The notes under the pieces are model-generated. The model did no database searches. It had not been told where the DNA came from and saw nothing but the letters and a program-made list of their open reading frames with translations. From Leucobacter coleopterorum (GTDB taxonomy: Bacteria; Actinomycetota; Actinomycetes; Actinomycetales; Microbacteriaceae): a stretch of DNA of 64,000 nt. Shown piece by piece: positions 1-8,008 of this stretch (within the stretch, counting starts at the first letter, position 1; every line of letters starts with the position of its first letter). Position numbers and translations under genes: made by a program. The DNA lies in NCBI RefSeq assembly GCF_011382985.1, contig NZ_CP049933.1:2790001-2854000 (forward strand), in the 5' to 3' direction.

Positions 1-1197
1 AGCAACAAGTTTAACCTCAACCTCTTCGTCACCTGTGTTGGTAACGATCAGTTTGCCTCCGGCCACCATGGGAACGGCCACGGGCGTCTGAGCGTCGAGG
101 GTGGGAGCTGGGACGAACCAGCTGTAATCGTGATCAGCATCCTTCTTCGCAGATCCCATAACACCGGCGAGGATCGGCGCGTCCGCTTCAATAATCACCG
201 CGTTTGCGGCCTCGGGCCAGTGCTCAACGAGCAACTCACCTACACCGCTTCCGGCAAACTGAACGTCACCGAGGTCAAAGCTCTTACCTTTGCCGTCAAT
301 CGCAGTTACGTGAGCGGTGCCAACCTCGCCACCAGGGGCGAGCACTCGCACCAAGACGCTAAAGAGGTCAGCTTCTCCCACGTCACCAGCGCCATGCTCG
401 TGATCGCTCACGTTCGTTATCCCAGGCACAACCAGTTTGGTAGCTGGTTCCGCCTGTCGTGTGACCGTGTCGACCGCGTAAGGATCAAGTCCCGTAACGT
501 GGGCGACACCCATGCTCGCGGTGACCGGGGCCCCGGTGCTGACAACACGCACCGCAATGCGCTCGCGATCAGGAGCGTACCCGTTCAACGAAATCGTCTG
601 TTCGGTTCCGGGTGATACAAGCACACCCGCGGTCTGTCCGTCGGCGACCTTGCCCTTTTCATCAAACACAGTGATCTGCACGGTCGCAGGTACTTCGCCC
701 GGGTTTCCCAGACTGAGAGTACTCGAAACTCCAAGCCCGGTAGCCCCGCCAAGCACCCACTGCTCGTTCAGCGGCTCCGTGCATGCACTCGCAGCTAGAC
801 CGCGGAGCGCGTCGGTCTTCACGCGCTGCACCTGCGCTGCACCGAGCGGGTCTTTGGTGGGAGCACGGAACACCTGGGGCAAACCTTCGCCGCCCTCAGC
901 GCGCGCAAGCGTTGACGTGTCACTCGCTGTGCCTGCGAGGGAAACCGCGGGTGCATTCGTTGGAATCGCTACACCGGGACGCTTGGAGTCGGCGCCGAGT
1001 TCGGCGAATGATCCCGCGCACACGAGCGTACGCTCAGTGTTCTGAGTTGTGTCGGTTTTGATAGCGAGCGGTGCACGCGTAACGGATGGCAGCGTCGTGT
1101 TGCCGAGGAACACAACAGCGCCTGCTGCCACGCCGACGATTGCCAGGCCAACAATCGCACGAAGTGTCGCCTGAAAGGCTCGGGGCTGAGAGGTCAT
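1..1197 (-). CDS. DUF5719-like secreted/membrane-anchored protein (C-terminus outside window)
   Basis: The reading frame is open from an ATG at 1197 to the window edge, giving 399 residues without a stop. A short basic N-terminus (MTSQPRAFQATLR) precedes one hydrophobic segment at about residues 13-32, so the rest is probably extracytoplasmic. The remainder is Thr/Val/Gly-rich and beta-type, without an enzymatic motif that I recognise. The start overlaps the stop of the large GT2 membrane gene (ATGA), so the two are translationally coupled. In actinobacteria a DUF5719 protein normally follows such a GT2 gene and whiB, near mannose and phosphomannomutase genes, which fits the order here. The family name rests on this context and the protein layout; the biochemical role is unknown. 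Confidence 0.75.
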   Translation of the reverse strand, partial: MTSQPRAFQATLRAIVGLAIVGVAAGAVVFLGNTTLPSVTRAPLAIKTDTTQNTERTLVCAGSFAELGADSKRPGVAIPTNAPAVSLAGTASDTSTLARAEGGEGLPQVFRAPTKDPLGAAQVQRVKTDALRGLAASACTEPLNEQWVLGGATGLGVSSTLSLGNPGEVPATVQITVFDEKGKVADGQTAGVLVSPGTEQTISLNGYAPDRERIAVRVVSTGAPVTASMGVAHVTGLDPYAVDTVTRQAEPATKLVVPGITNVSDHEHGAGDVGEADLFSVLVRVLAPGGEVGTAHVTAIDGKGKSFDLGDVQFAGSGVGELLVEHWPEAANAVIIEADAPILAGVMGSAKKDADHDYSWFVPAPTLDAQTPVAVPMVAGGKLIVTNTGDEEVEVKLVA

Positions 1198-4181
1198 CGC
1201 TCTTCTCCCTCTGCGAGTGGCTGGACTGAATTTACGGGTGGATCGGGATCAGGGCCGGGCGCGGCCCCGACGGAAGTTTTTGCTTCACCGGTTGTCTCCG
1301 CCTCCGCTGTCGAATCCGATCCAACGACGGGGTTGGGAACCTGAGCCGCCCCAGGTGCCGCCACTGTCAAAGTAGGAAGCTCAGCATTTTTACGCCGTGA
1401 CCATCGCGAGGCCCGCTTACGTCGCTCTGGGCGGTATGTCACTTCCCCCGTGGGCAGGGCCAGCAGGATCATGCCAAGCACCACGACGAGCTGAATCACC
1501 CAGATGGTTTGCCCGCTCCAGGCTGTCCCACCGAGGTTTGCAGCGGCATTGCCCTCGGCATCCATTTTGGGTGAGACCTCAACTACGCGCCACAGCAGGC
1601 CCTGAGCGGTCTGGCCAGCGCTCTTCAGGGAGGCGTGCTGGTCAAAGACGCGCTGCAGCTGGGCACGCTCAGCACCGTTCCCACCGTCGCGCAGCAGCAC
1701 GTGACCAACGTTTTGGGCCACAAGTGCGTCACTCACGTCTGCACCGCCAACGCTCGCAAGCCCTGCAACAAGCGCAGCAAGCTCTCGATCAGCTTTGGTC
1801 TCGGTCGGCACCGTCTCAGCGGTACGAATTTGATCCAGCCGCAATCCGGAGCCCGTCACGAACTCAGCGCTCACACTGTGCGGACCCTCAGCCGTCAAAA
1901 CAAGCGTTCTGATGCCGGGGTTACTCTCTCCTGCCGCTTGCACGAGTGCGGGCATCTGAGTGCTACCGTCGCGGAACGGTGTGTTGTTGAGAAGCAGCTG
2001 GCTAGCCATGGGCAACACTGCAACGAGCATTCCGACCAGCGCAACCGATACAACGGGTGTGGCTGCGCGACGCAGCGCCCCCGCCCCAACTGCAGCCAGG
2101 CCAAGAATCGCGATCCAATACACGGCAAGTCCGGAGCCCGTCCACAGCGAAATGCTCTCGTTGCCAGTTGTCGTGAGGTGCAGCTGCGCGGCAGCAAGCG
2201 CCGTCAGCATGCCAAGTCCACCGAGAACTGCGCTCATGACGGTGACCGCGATACGCCCTGTGAAGACCCCGAGGAGCGTGAGTAACGCTAGTGGCACCAT
2301 CAGCACACCAACCAGCAGCGTTGATGGTGGTCCGCCAAGTCCAATGTTGTCGAGAATGCCGGCCCAGCCCTCTAAACCGAATACTGGGAATCCCAACAGC
2401 ATGTGCCAAGTTGTTCCGGGTTCGAACGGCGCGTTAATGCCCGGGTCAAGCAGGATGTCGAGCGGGCGCCCATTCACGAGGCACGTGATCAGTTTGGGGG
2501 CAAAGAGCACAATCGGCACGATGGCGGTCGTCAATACTCGACCGATACCGCGGAGCGTTGAGAACAGCCCCACGATCAACAGCACAATGGCGGCGGGGAT
2601 CAGAACGGGTGCGGCGGCAAGCGCCACAGCGATCAAGAGGGAGGCCGTTCCCGCCCAGCTCCAGGACTCACGGCATCGTGCTGCCGCGAGCAACAGCCAT
2701 GGAAGCACTACTGTGAGCACGAGCGTTGGGAGATGTCCGCCGCTAATCGAGCCGAGCAACACCGGACTCATCGCAAAGCCGAGTCCAGCAAGAGCGCGAC
2801 CGGCCTTCGAATCGGTGAGCTGCGCGGCCCAGATCCAACTGCCAAGCGCGGTCAACGGAATCGCCATCACCATCAGCAGCACAATGCTCAGCGAAGGGTT
2901 CCAGAACGTGAGCGTTCCGAGCAGCGCGAGTACCCAGGTGAAGGGATCCGCAGGCACACCATCAATAGTGTGAGTGTTCTGCCAGAGTTGGTCAATTGGG
3001 CTCAGCGGCGCAAGGTCACCCCCGGTGAGGCTTGTATACGAGAACGCCCACCAAGTCAGCGCGATGGTGATCACGGTGGCGGCAGCCAGCACCGCTAGTC
3101 CGCCTGTCGAAATAAAATGCAGCTCTTTGGGTTGCCGCCCGTTTGAAGCGAGAATTGCCTCGCGGTCGATCATGCGTGCAGTTCGCACGCTCTTTGGGTC
3201 AATTCTGAGCTGCCGGATCGCGGGCCAGCCAACCGTTGAGTTGGTTTTCAGGCGCCGTCGCGAGGCCAAAATCGCGTGCGGGGTGAAGAAGACGGTGAAG
3301 GCCGAGACGAACTCTCCGGCCATGTAACCGGGCTGCTCGCGGATCAGCGCCCACAGCACGCGGAACAGCGCGTAAATAGGCAGGCCCAGCCACTCGAAGA
3401 ATGCCACGAAGGCCGGAGCGTACGTGATCCTGCGGTGCAGGTGAGCGGTGCGGGCCTGGCGGTGCGCAACCCGCATAACTGAGCGTTTGCGGTCAATTCG
3501 TGGACCAGCGACACCGCTCTGGGCAAAACGCACGCGTGATTCGGGGGCCACCTCAACGCGGTGCCCTGCGAGACGGGCGCGCACGCAAAAATCAAGCGCG
3601 TCATCGTAAACCGTTAGCGCAGGATCAAGTCCGCCAAGCTGATCCCACACGTCTCGTCGAATGAGCATGCCAACAGGGCCAACACCCAGCACGTCTTGCA
3701 TGTGGTCGTACTGCTGCTGATCCAGCTCCTGGCGGCGCAGCGTCCAGCGTGCGCCGTAGCGGGTAAGGCTCTGCCCAAGTTCGATAATGCGATCGGGGTG
3801 ATCCCAGTCGACGAGTTTGGGTCCGGCAACTACAACAGAGGGGGCACGCTGCACGCGGTTGAGAATGTGCTCCAGGGCCTCCGGTTCTGGGCAGGAATCC
3901 TCACTGAGCAACCAGATCCACTCTTCAGCGGGATCTCCCTCTACAGGAATCGCCTGCACAGCTTGCCGAACAGCCTGGCCAAAGGGAACGCGAGATCCCG
4001 TACCGACGACGCCTTGAGCGCCGCCAGCCAGCAGCTGTTCGGCCACCTTTTGCGAACCGCCGTTGTTGACAGCAACAACGGCCGCGGGTGGACGCGTTTG
4101 CGCGGCGACTCCCGCGATGGTCTGGTCTAGCCACTCGCCACCAGCATGGGCAACGAGAACGGCAGTCACTTTTGTGCGCAT
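1194..4181 (-). CDS. Large GT2 glycosyltransferase with polytopic C-terminal membrane domain
   Basis: This 995-residue protein starts with a GT-A family 2 domain (about residues 1-230; VTAVLVAHAGGEWLDQTI, then an acceptor-side motif DDALDFCVRARLAG). From about residue 255 onwards come many hydrophobic segments, with a first pair near 255-285 and a long block from about 370 to 730. A soluble extracellular part follows, then a last membrane segment near residue 905, and a basic, then Pro/Glu-rich tail. Proteins of this design are typical of actinobacterial envelope clusters beside whiB and DUF5719; their acceptor is not established. A -10-like hexamer (TAGACT on the minus strand, 4191-4196) lies 9 bases before the ATG, so the transcript probably has almost no leader. 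The gene overlaps the DUF5719 start by four bases. Confidence 0.85.
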   Translation of the reverse strand: MRTKVTAVLVAHAGGEWLDQTIAGVAAQTRPPAAVVAVNNGGSQKVAEQLLAGGAQGVVGTGSRVPFGQAVRQAVQAIPVEGDPAEEWIWLLSEDSCPEPEALEHILNRVQRAPSVVVAGPKLVDWDHPDRIIELGQSLTRYGARWTLRRQELDQQQYDHMQDVLGVGPVGMLIRRDVWDQLGGLDPALTVYDDALDFCVRARLAGHRVEVAPESRVRFAQSGVAGPRIDRKRSVMRVAHRQARTAHLHRRITYAPAFVAFFEWLGLPIYALFRVLWALIREQPGYMAGEFVSAFTVFFTPHAILASRRRLKTNSTVGWPAIRQLRIDPKSVRTARMIDREAILASNGRQPKELHFISTGGLAVLAAATVITIALTWWAFSYTSLTGGDLAPLSPIDQLWQNTHTIDGVPADPFTWVLALLGTLTFWNPSLSIVLLMVMAIPLTALGSWIWAAQLTDSKAGRALAGLGFAMSPVLLGSISGGHLPTLVLTVVLPWLLLAAARCRESWSWAGTASLLIAVALAAAPVLIPAAIVLLIVGLFSTLRGIGRVLTTAIVPIVLFAPKLITCLVNGRPLDILLDPGINAPFEPGTTWHMLLGFPVFGLEGWAGILDNIGLGGPPSTLLVGVLMVPLALLTLLGVFTGRIAVTVMSAVLGGLGMLTALAAAQLHLTTTGNESISLWTGSGLAVYWIAILGLAAVGAGALRRAATPVVSVALVGMLVAVLPMASQLLLNNTPFRDGSTQMPALVQAAGESNPGIRTLVLTAEGPHSVSAEFVTGSGLRLDQIRTAETVPTETKADRELAALVAGLASVGGADVSDALVAQNVGHVLLRDGGNGAERAQLQRVFDQHASLKSAGQTAQGLLWRVVEVSPKMDAEGNAAANLGGTAWSGQTIWVIQLVVVLGMILLALPTGEVTYRPERRKRASRWSRRKNAELPTLTVAAPGAAQVPNPVVGSDSTAEAETTGEAKTSVGAAPGPDPDPPVNSVQPLAEGEER

Positions 4182-4190
4182 ATCGGCCTC

Positions 4191-4196
4191 AGTCTA
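4191..4196 (-). promoter_or_regulatory. -10 element of the large GT2 gene
   Basis: The minus strand reads TAGACT, a TANNNT-type -10 hexamer, ending 9 bases before the ATG at 4181. Initiation 6-8 bases downstream would leave a leader of only a few bases. I see no convincing -35 box. Confidence 0.45.
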
Positions 4197-4251
4197 GGCA
4201 ACAAAAATGCGCGCAGCTGGTAAGCCATGCCGCAAATACGCAGGGAGTGCC

Positions 4252-4566
4252 CTATATTGCTTCGCGGCGAAGCCTGCGGCGCTCACGCTCGGAAAGACCA
4301 CCCCAGATGCCAAAACGCTCATCGTTTTCAAGCGCATACTCGAGGCACTCAGAGCGAACTTCGCATCCCTCGCAGATGCGCTTTGCATCGCGCGTAGAAC
4401 CGCCCTTTTCAGGAAAGAAAGCCTCAGGGTCGGTCTGTGCACAGAGTGCATCTGTCTGCCAAGCGAGGGCTTCATCTTCTTCGGGCTTGCGTACACCCGG
4501 AACACCCAGAAATACCGGGTCGACAAACCAATTACCAGGAACCGGCGCGTGTGACGAGTTATTCAC
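4252..4566 (-). CDS. whiB: WhiB-family iron-sulfur transcriptional regulator (WhiB2/WhmD-like)
   Basis: The 104-residue product carries the WhiB signature: four cysteines at about 42, 65, 68 and 74 (ALCAQ, then ICEGC, then SEC) that ligate a [4Fe-4S] cluster. The G-I-W-G-G turn at 86-90 follows, and then a basic C-terminal helix (ERERRRLRREAI) for DNA contact. The start is placed at the GTG at 4566 because AAGGAG lies at the right distance before it; an in-frame GTG at 4581 would include that Shine-Dalgarno sequence in the coding region. WhiB proteins act with the sigma factor on promoters. The position next to envelope genes and manA resembles the whiB2 neighbourhood of other actinobacteria, where it controls division and septation. 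A clear promoter with an overlapping palindrome lies upstream. Confidence 0.95.
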   Translation of the reverse strand: MNNSSHAPVPGNWFVDPVFLGVPGVRKPEEDEALAWQTDALCAQTDPEAFFPEKGGSTRDAKRICEGCEVRSECLEYALENDERFGIWGGLSERERRRLRREAI

Positions 4567-4615
4567 CAAACACTCCTTCACAACCGTTCAAGTTGCCACG
4601 CCGTTTGCGCAACAC

Positions 4616-4639
4616 AATCACAATTACACCGTTGTGATT
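4616..4639. promoter_or_regulatory. Palindromic operator overlapping the whiB -10 box
   Basis: A perfect inverted repeat, AATCACAA (4616-4623), eight bases, TTGTGATT (4632-4639), covers the -10 box and the probable start point of the whiB promoter. A dimeric repressor bound here would block transcription. Symmetry and placement are seen directly; the regulator is unknown. Confidence 0.55.
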
Positions 4640-4651
4640 CGCACAAGTCAA
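4623..4651 (-). promoter_or_regulatory. Sigma-A-type promoter of whiB
   Basis: On the minus strand TTGACT (4651-4646) is followed by exactly 17 bases and then TGTAAT (4628-4623). This is a near-consensus housekeeping promoter. Predicted initiation is near 4616, giving a leader of about 50 bases that contains the AAGGAG site for the GTG at 4566. Confidence 0.75.
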
Positions 4652-4751
4652 GCCGGAGAGTCTAAACCCTCAATGCCACCTTGAGGGTCTACGCCGCGCT
4701 GGCGTGTCGCGAATGTGATGCATTTGCCTCCGCGCTTCCGCCAAATTCGCA

Positions 4752-4794
4752 CCACAAAGTGCGCTTAAAACGACCGTTTAGGCACACTTTGTGG
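4752..4794. terminator. Stem-loop after manA, probable terminator
   Basis: CCACAAAGTG (4752-4761) pairs with CACTTTGTGG (4785-4794). A further imperfect stem lies inside (CGCTTAAA against TTTAGGC), and the outer flanks GCA/CGC extend the pairing. It begins 22 bases after the manA stop on the minus strand. The U-tract on that strand is weak, while the plus strand has TTTTTT just outside the stem, so it may work in either direction. Confidence 0.55.
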
Positions 4795-4816
4795 CGCGGA
4801 ATTTTTTGGGGCAACC

Positions 4817-6100
4817 TCAACGACCGACCGTTGCTGCGAATACCTCGCCCGACCCCGTGAGCCGAATTGGGGCGCCCGCCGAAACGTAGAGCGACTGGCC
4901 TCGGCGCACAGCGGCCACCTCTTCGAGGTCGGCCTCTGGACGCTCAACTCGCACGCGTCCAGACGTGACCACCAGCACGACAGGATGCTGCGCACTGAGA
5001 TTCACGCTCGGGGCCGCCTCACCACCCTGATCCATCACATCTTCAGAGTCACACAACCGAGCTCGCAGCAACTGAAAATCGGGCACCGGGGGGCGCCACG
5101 CCACGAGACCGGGAGAAAGCCGCTCGCCCGGGAAGCGCGGTTCGTCGAGTTCTCCGGTATCAACCACCCGAGTCAGCTCGGCAATATCGACGTGCTTCTG
5201 AGTGAGCCCCGCTCGCAGTACATTGTCAGACGCCGCCATCACCTCGACGCCAACTCCACCGAGGTAGGCGTGCAACTGCTGAGCCTCGAGGTAGATGGCC
5301 TCACCTGGGGCGAGGCGCACGAGATGCAGCAACAGGGAAACCAGTATTCCGGGATCGCCCGGATAGGTCGCAGCGAGCGCCCGCAGGGCTCCAACACGCT
5401 CGGGATCCAGCTCATTCTCACGAAGCAACTCGTTGGCCTCGACGGGGCCCGTGTTGGCGATTCCCGCGTCAGCCATCGCGGTATTGAGGGCTGCAAGTGC
5501 CTCAGTAACGAGCGGGTCGCCGCTGAACACCCAGGTGAGGAACTCCCGGCGGAGGCTCTCTGGCTCGCCGTGAGCCAGCCGCTCCGCAATCTTTGCAAGC
5601 ACCTCCGACGCCGCTCCGCGAGTCAGGGCCGCAAACGCGAGCAGATCGTGCCTCGCCTCCGTGAGCGAGCGAAACCCACTGAGCGCGGTCACCTCGCTCA
5701 GGGCAACCAGAAGCTCGGGCTTGTGATTAGCGTCACCGTAGTTCCGGTTCCGCGCATCGTTCGGCACCCCTGCTGCCTCTTCAGCGGCAAAACCCGCGGC
5801 CGCCTGCTCAAGGTTCGGATGCACCTGCAGCGACAGCGGCGCGCCAATAGCCAGCACCTTCAAAAGAAAGGGCAGCTGCCCGCCATCGACTCCGTATCGC
5901 TCAGGATCGCGTTCGATCAGGTCGATAAGAGTCTGCGGTGCGGGTGAAGCTTTTGCGACGAGCGCGGGGTTACCGGGATGGGCTCCGAGCCACAGCTCGG
6001 CCTGCGGTTCGCCGGTAATCGGAGTACCCAGCATTTCGGCGAGCGCGTCCATCGACCCCCAGGCATAGGCCCGCGGGATATTTTCGATGAAGATCAGCAC
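4817..6100 (-). CDS. manA: Mannose-6-phosphate isomerase, class I
   Basis: The 427-residue enzyme interconverts fructose-6-phosphate and mannose-6-phosphate, feeding GDP-mannose. Type I PMI motifs are in order: FIENIPRAYAWGS at the N-terminus, the zinc-ligand motif SLQVHPN near residue 100, NHKPELLVAL, then LEAQQLHAYLGGVGVEVMA with SDNVLRAGLT, and a C-terminal cupin half. The start is set at the GTG at 6100 because GGAGGAG (6104-6110 on the complement) lies just before it and homology begins at once. Upstream in-frame codons reach 6292 but would overlap the divergent ligase gene. The gene stands alone, head-to-head with the ligase across a 52-base gap. Confidence 0.92.
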   Translation of the reverse strand: MLIFIENIPRAYAWGSMDALAEMLGTPITGEPQAELWLGAHPGNPALVAKASPAPQTLIDLIERDPERYGVDGGQLPFLLKVLAIGAPLSLQVHPNLEQAAAGFAAEEAAGVPNDARNRNYGDANHKPELLVALSEVTALSGFRSLTEARHDLLAFAALTRGAASEVLAKIAERLAHGEPESLRREFLTWVFSGDPLVTEALAALNTAMADAGIANTGPVEANELLRENELDPERVGALRALAATYPGDPGILVSLLLHLVRLAPGEAIYLEAQQLHAYLGGVGVEVMAASDNVLRAGLTQKHVDIAELTRVVDTGELDEPRFPGERLSPGLVAWRPPVPDFQLLRARLCDSEDVMDQGGEAAPSVNLSAQHPVVLVVTSGRVRVERPEADLEEVAAVRRGQSLYVSAGAPIRLTGSGEVFAATVGR

Positions 6101-6139
6101 GTCACTCCTCCGGCGAACGTAGCTTCGAGCGCCATGCTC

Positions 6140-6145
6140 TACCAT
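6140..6145 (+). promoter_or_regulatory. -10 element of a probably leaderless O-antigen ligase mRNA
   Basis: TACCAT (6140-6145) is followed by exactly seven bases and the ATG at 6153. This is the arrangement of leaderless actinobacterial transcripts. No Shine-Dalgarno sequence is present before the ATG. Confidence 0.5.
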
Positions 6146-6152
6146 ACCGACT

Positions 6153-7562
6153 ATGGCAGGTAGCAAAGATGGTGGGGCTAAGACCGGCCCCAATAAGTCA
6201 CGACTCGGAGTGAGCGCATTTGCAATCTGCGCGTTTATCTTCACTCTGGGCAGTAATGGGGTGCGCAACCTCATTGGGTGGCCAGGTTTCATTCTGCTTG
6301 CTGTGACCCTCGTGGTAACCGGGATCGTGCTGTTTGTGCGGCTGAAACCCGAGCGCTTTCGCTGGTATCGGCTCCCCGCACCGCTGTACTGGTTCTTGCT
6401 GGTTATCGTGCTCTCAATCTTCTGGTCTCAGTACCGCTTCGAGACCGTGCTCGGTGTTACTGCCCAGCTCGCGACCACTGTCCTCGCGGTTGTTCTCGCC
6501 TTCCTCTTGAGCTGGCAGGAGGTGTTACGCACGCTCGGCACCGCACTGCGCTATCTGATCGGCCTGTCACTCCTGTTCGAGCTGTGGGTATCACTCGTGG
6601 TGCGCGAGCCGCTGCGCCAAAACTTCCTCCCCTCCGAGCTCGCGGAGAGCAAGTCCAAGCTGCTGCTGTGGAGCCGAGACTTGCTGTTCTCCGGTGGCCC
6701 GATCCAGGGTCTCGTCGCCAACTCCGTGATGCTTGGCTTTATCGCGCTGCTCGGTCTCATTATTTTCTCGATCCAGTTGCGCGCCGGACTCGTAAGGCGA
6801 TTCAACGGCTGGTTCTGGGTGGGGCTTTCGGTTTGCACTTTGCTGCTGACCCGGGGCGCTACGGTATGGGTTGCGCTCATAGCGGTGATCGTCGGCCTGG
6901 TCGTAGCACTCTGGGCGAGACGGCTCGGCCCCGAGCGTCGCGTGCCGCTCTACATTGTGAGCACCGCGCTAGTGACCGCGGCGGTAGCCATCACACTGTT
7001 CGCGCGTGAATTCGTCTTTGGTCTACTGGGCAAGAGCGGCGACCTCACCGGTCGCGTCGATATTTGGGATCGTGTCATTCACCTCGCAGAACAGCGCCCC
7101 TGGTTTGGCTGGGGGTGGGTCAGCTACTGGGCGCCCTGGGTCGAGCCGTTCAAGTCGCTCGACGTCAAAAAGAACGCGGCAACCATGAGCGCGCACAACA
7201 CCTGGCTCGATGTGTGGCTTCAGATCGGAATCGTCGGGGTGCTGGTGTTTGCTCCGCTCGTTGTGCTGACGATCTGGCGCGTATGGTTCCGAGCGGTGGA
7301 TCCCCCACGCCGCGGCTACGGTCCAGCCCTGCCCTACGCCACGAGCTCGCTGTGGCCCTTCCTCATCATGATCGCTCTTGTCGTGCAGTCGCTCACCGAG
7401 AGCCGATTGCTGATCGAGGGCAACTGGGTACTGCTTGTGCTCCTCGCGGTGAAATCCCGCTTCGACTTTGTGCTGCCATCGTCCGACATCGAGCACACAC
7501 GACTTCCGTGGCGGCGCGTTCCTATCGTGCACGATACCGGCCAGGTGGAGCTCAGCAGGTGA
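6153..7562 (+). CDS. O-antigen ligase/polymerase-like membrane protein (Wzy_C type)
   Basis: This 469-residue polytopic protein has about ten to twelve hydrophobic helices and one large loop typical of the Wzy_C/WaaL family. The loop carries SGDLTGRVDIWD, then WFGWGWVSYW, then the HNTWLDVWLQIG motif whose His is the functional residue in WaaL-type ligases. Such proteins join a polyprenyl-diphosphate-linked glycan to an acceptor or polymerise repeat units on the outer face of the membrane. The ATG is used because of the -10 box seven bases before it. The stop overlaps the next gene (GTGA), so the two are co-translated. Confidence 0.88.
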   Translation: MAGSKDGGAKTGPNKSRLGVSAFAICAFIFTLGSNGVRNLIGWPGFILLAVTLVVTGIVLFVRLKPERFRWYRLPAPLYWFLLVIVLSIFWSQYRFETVLGVTAQLATTVLAVVLAFLLSWQEVLRTLGTALRYLIGLSLLFELWVSLVVREPLRQNFLPSELAESKSKLLLWSRDLLFSGGPIQGLVANSVMLGFIALLGLIIFSIQLRAGLVRRFNGWFWVGLSVCTLLLTRGATVWVALIAVIVGLVVALWARRLGPERRVPLYIVSTALVTAAVAITLFAREFVFGLLGKSGDLTGRVDIWDRVIHLAEQRPWFGWGWVSYWAPWVEPFKSLDVKKNAATMSAHNTWLDVWLQIGIVGVLVFAPLVVLTIWRVWFRAVDPPRRGYGPALPYATSSLWPFLIMIALVVQSLTESRLLIEGNWVLLVLLAVKSRFDFVLPSSDIEHTRLPWRRVPIVHDTGQVELSR

Positions 7563-7924
7563 TCCCAGTGTCCCTGTCAACGGAGCGCCTCATCAAGCTG
7601 CGAGCCGACGCGCATCTCGAACGTATCACCACGCTCGAGAGCCGCGTGCGTGCGGGTGAGGATCCGGCAACCGCCTACGCGGAGACGCCGGAGATCGATG
7701 ACCTGGTCGTACTTACTCTTCGCGATGAAATGCTCGAGGAGCGGGATCAGCTTGCTGAGTTTGGGCTTGCTCGACTCGCGGCGCGTGCGGGTGGACCCGA
7801 CGCCGCCGAGCACCAGCGCAATACCGACCGGGTCGAGTTTGCGCTGCTGCGAGAAATCGCAGCCGAGGTGCCAGAGCTCACGGTCGCGGTCTGGCGACTG
7901 AGTGATCGCCTGCAGGTCGATTGA
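7559..7924 (+). CDS. Small unknown cytoplasmic protein coupled to the ligase
   Basis: This 121-residue protein is predicted helical and charged (Arg/Glu/Asp-rich), with no signal peptide, membrane segment or motif that I recognise. The GTG at 7559 overlaps the ligase stop in a GTGA junction, the basis for the start; a second GTG at 7568 is possible. The codon pattern looks normal for this genome and the frame is clearly coding. A role in the glycan pathway is guessed only from the coupling. Confidence 0.7.
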   Translation: MIPVSLSTERLIKLRADAHLERITTLESRVRAGEDPATAYAETPEIDDLVVLTLRDEMLEERDQLAEFGLARLAARAGGPDAAEHQRNTDRVEFALLREIAAEVPELTVAVWRLSDRLQVD

Positions 7925-8008
7925 TCGCTCGGGCAGCGCGCAGCGATCCCTCGGTAGACTTAGCACGCTGTACCCGTTTGTTGTTTCCCGGTGAAAGGGC
8001 TTCTTTCG

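Noticed and set aside
1960..2973. 337-codon open frame on the plus strand
   Set aside because: It lies antisense within the large GT2 membrane gene, has Ser/Thr/Pro-rich sequence with no motif, and is a by-product of GC-rich codon usage.
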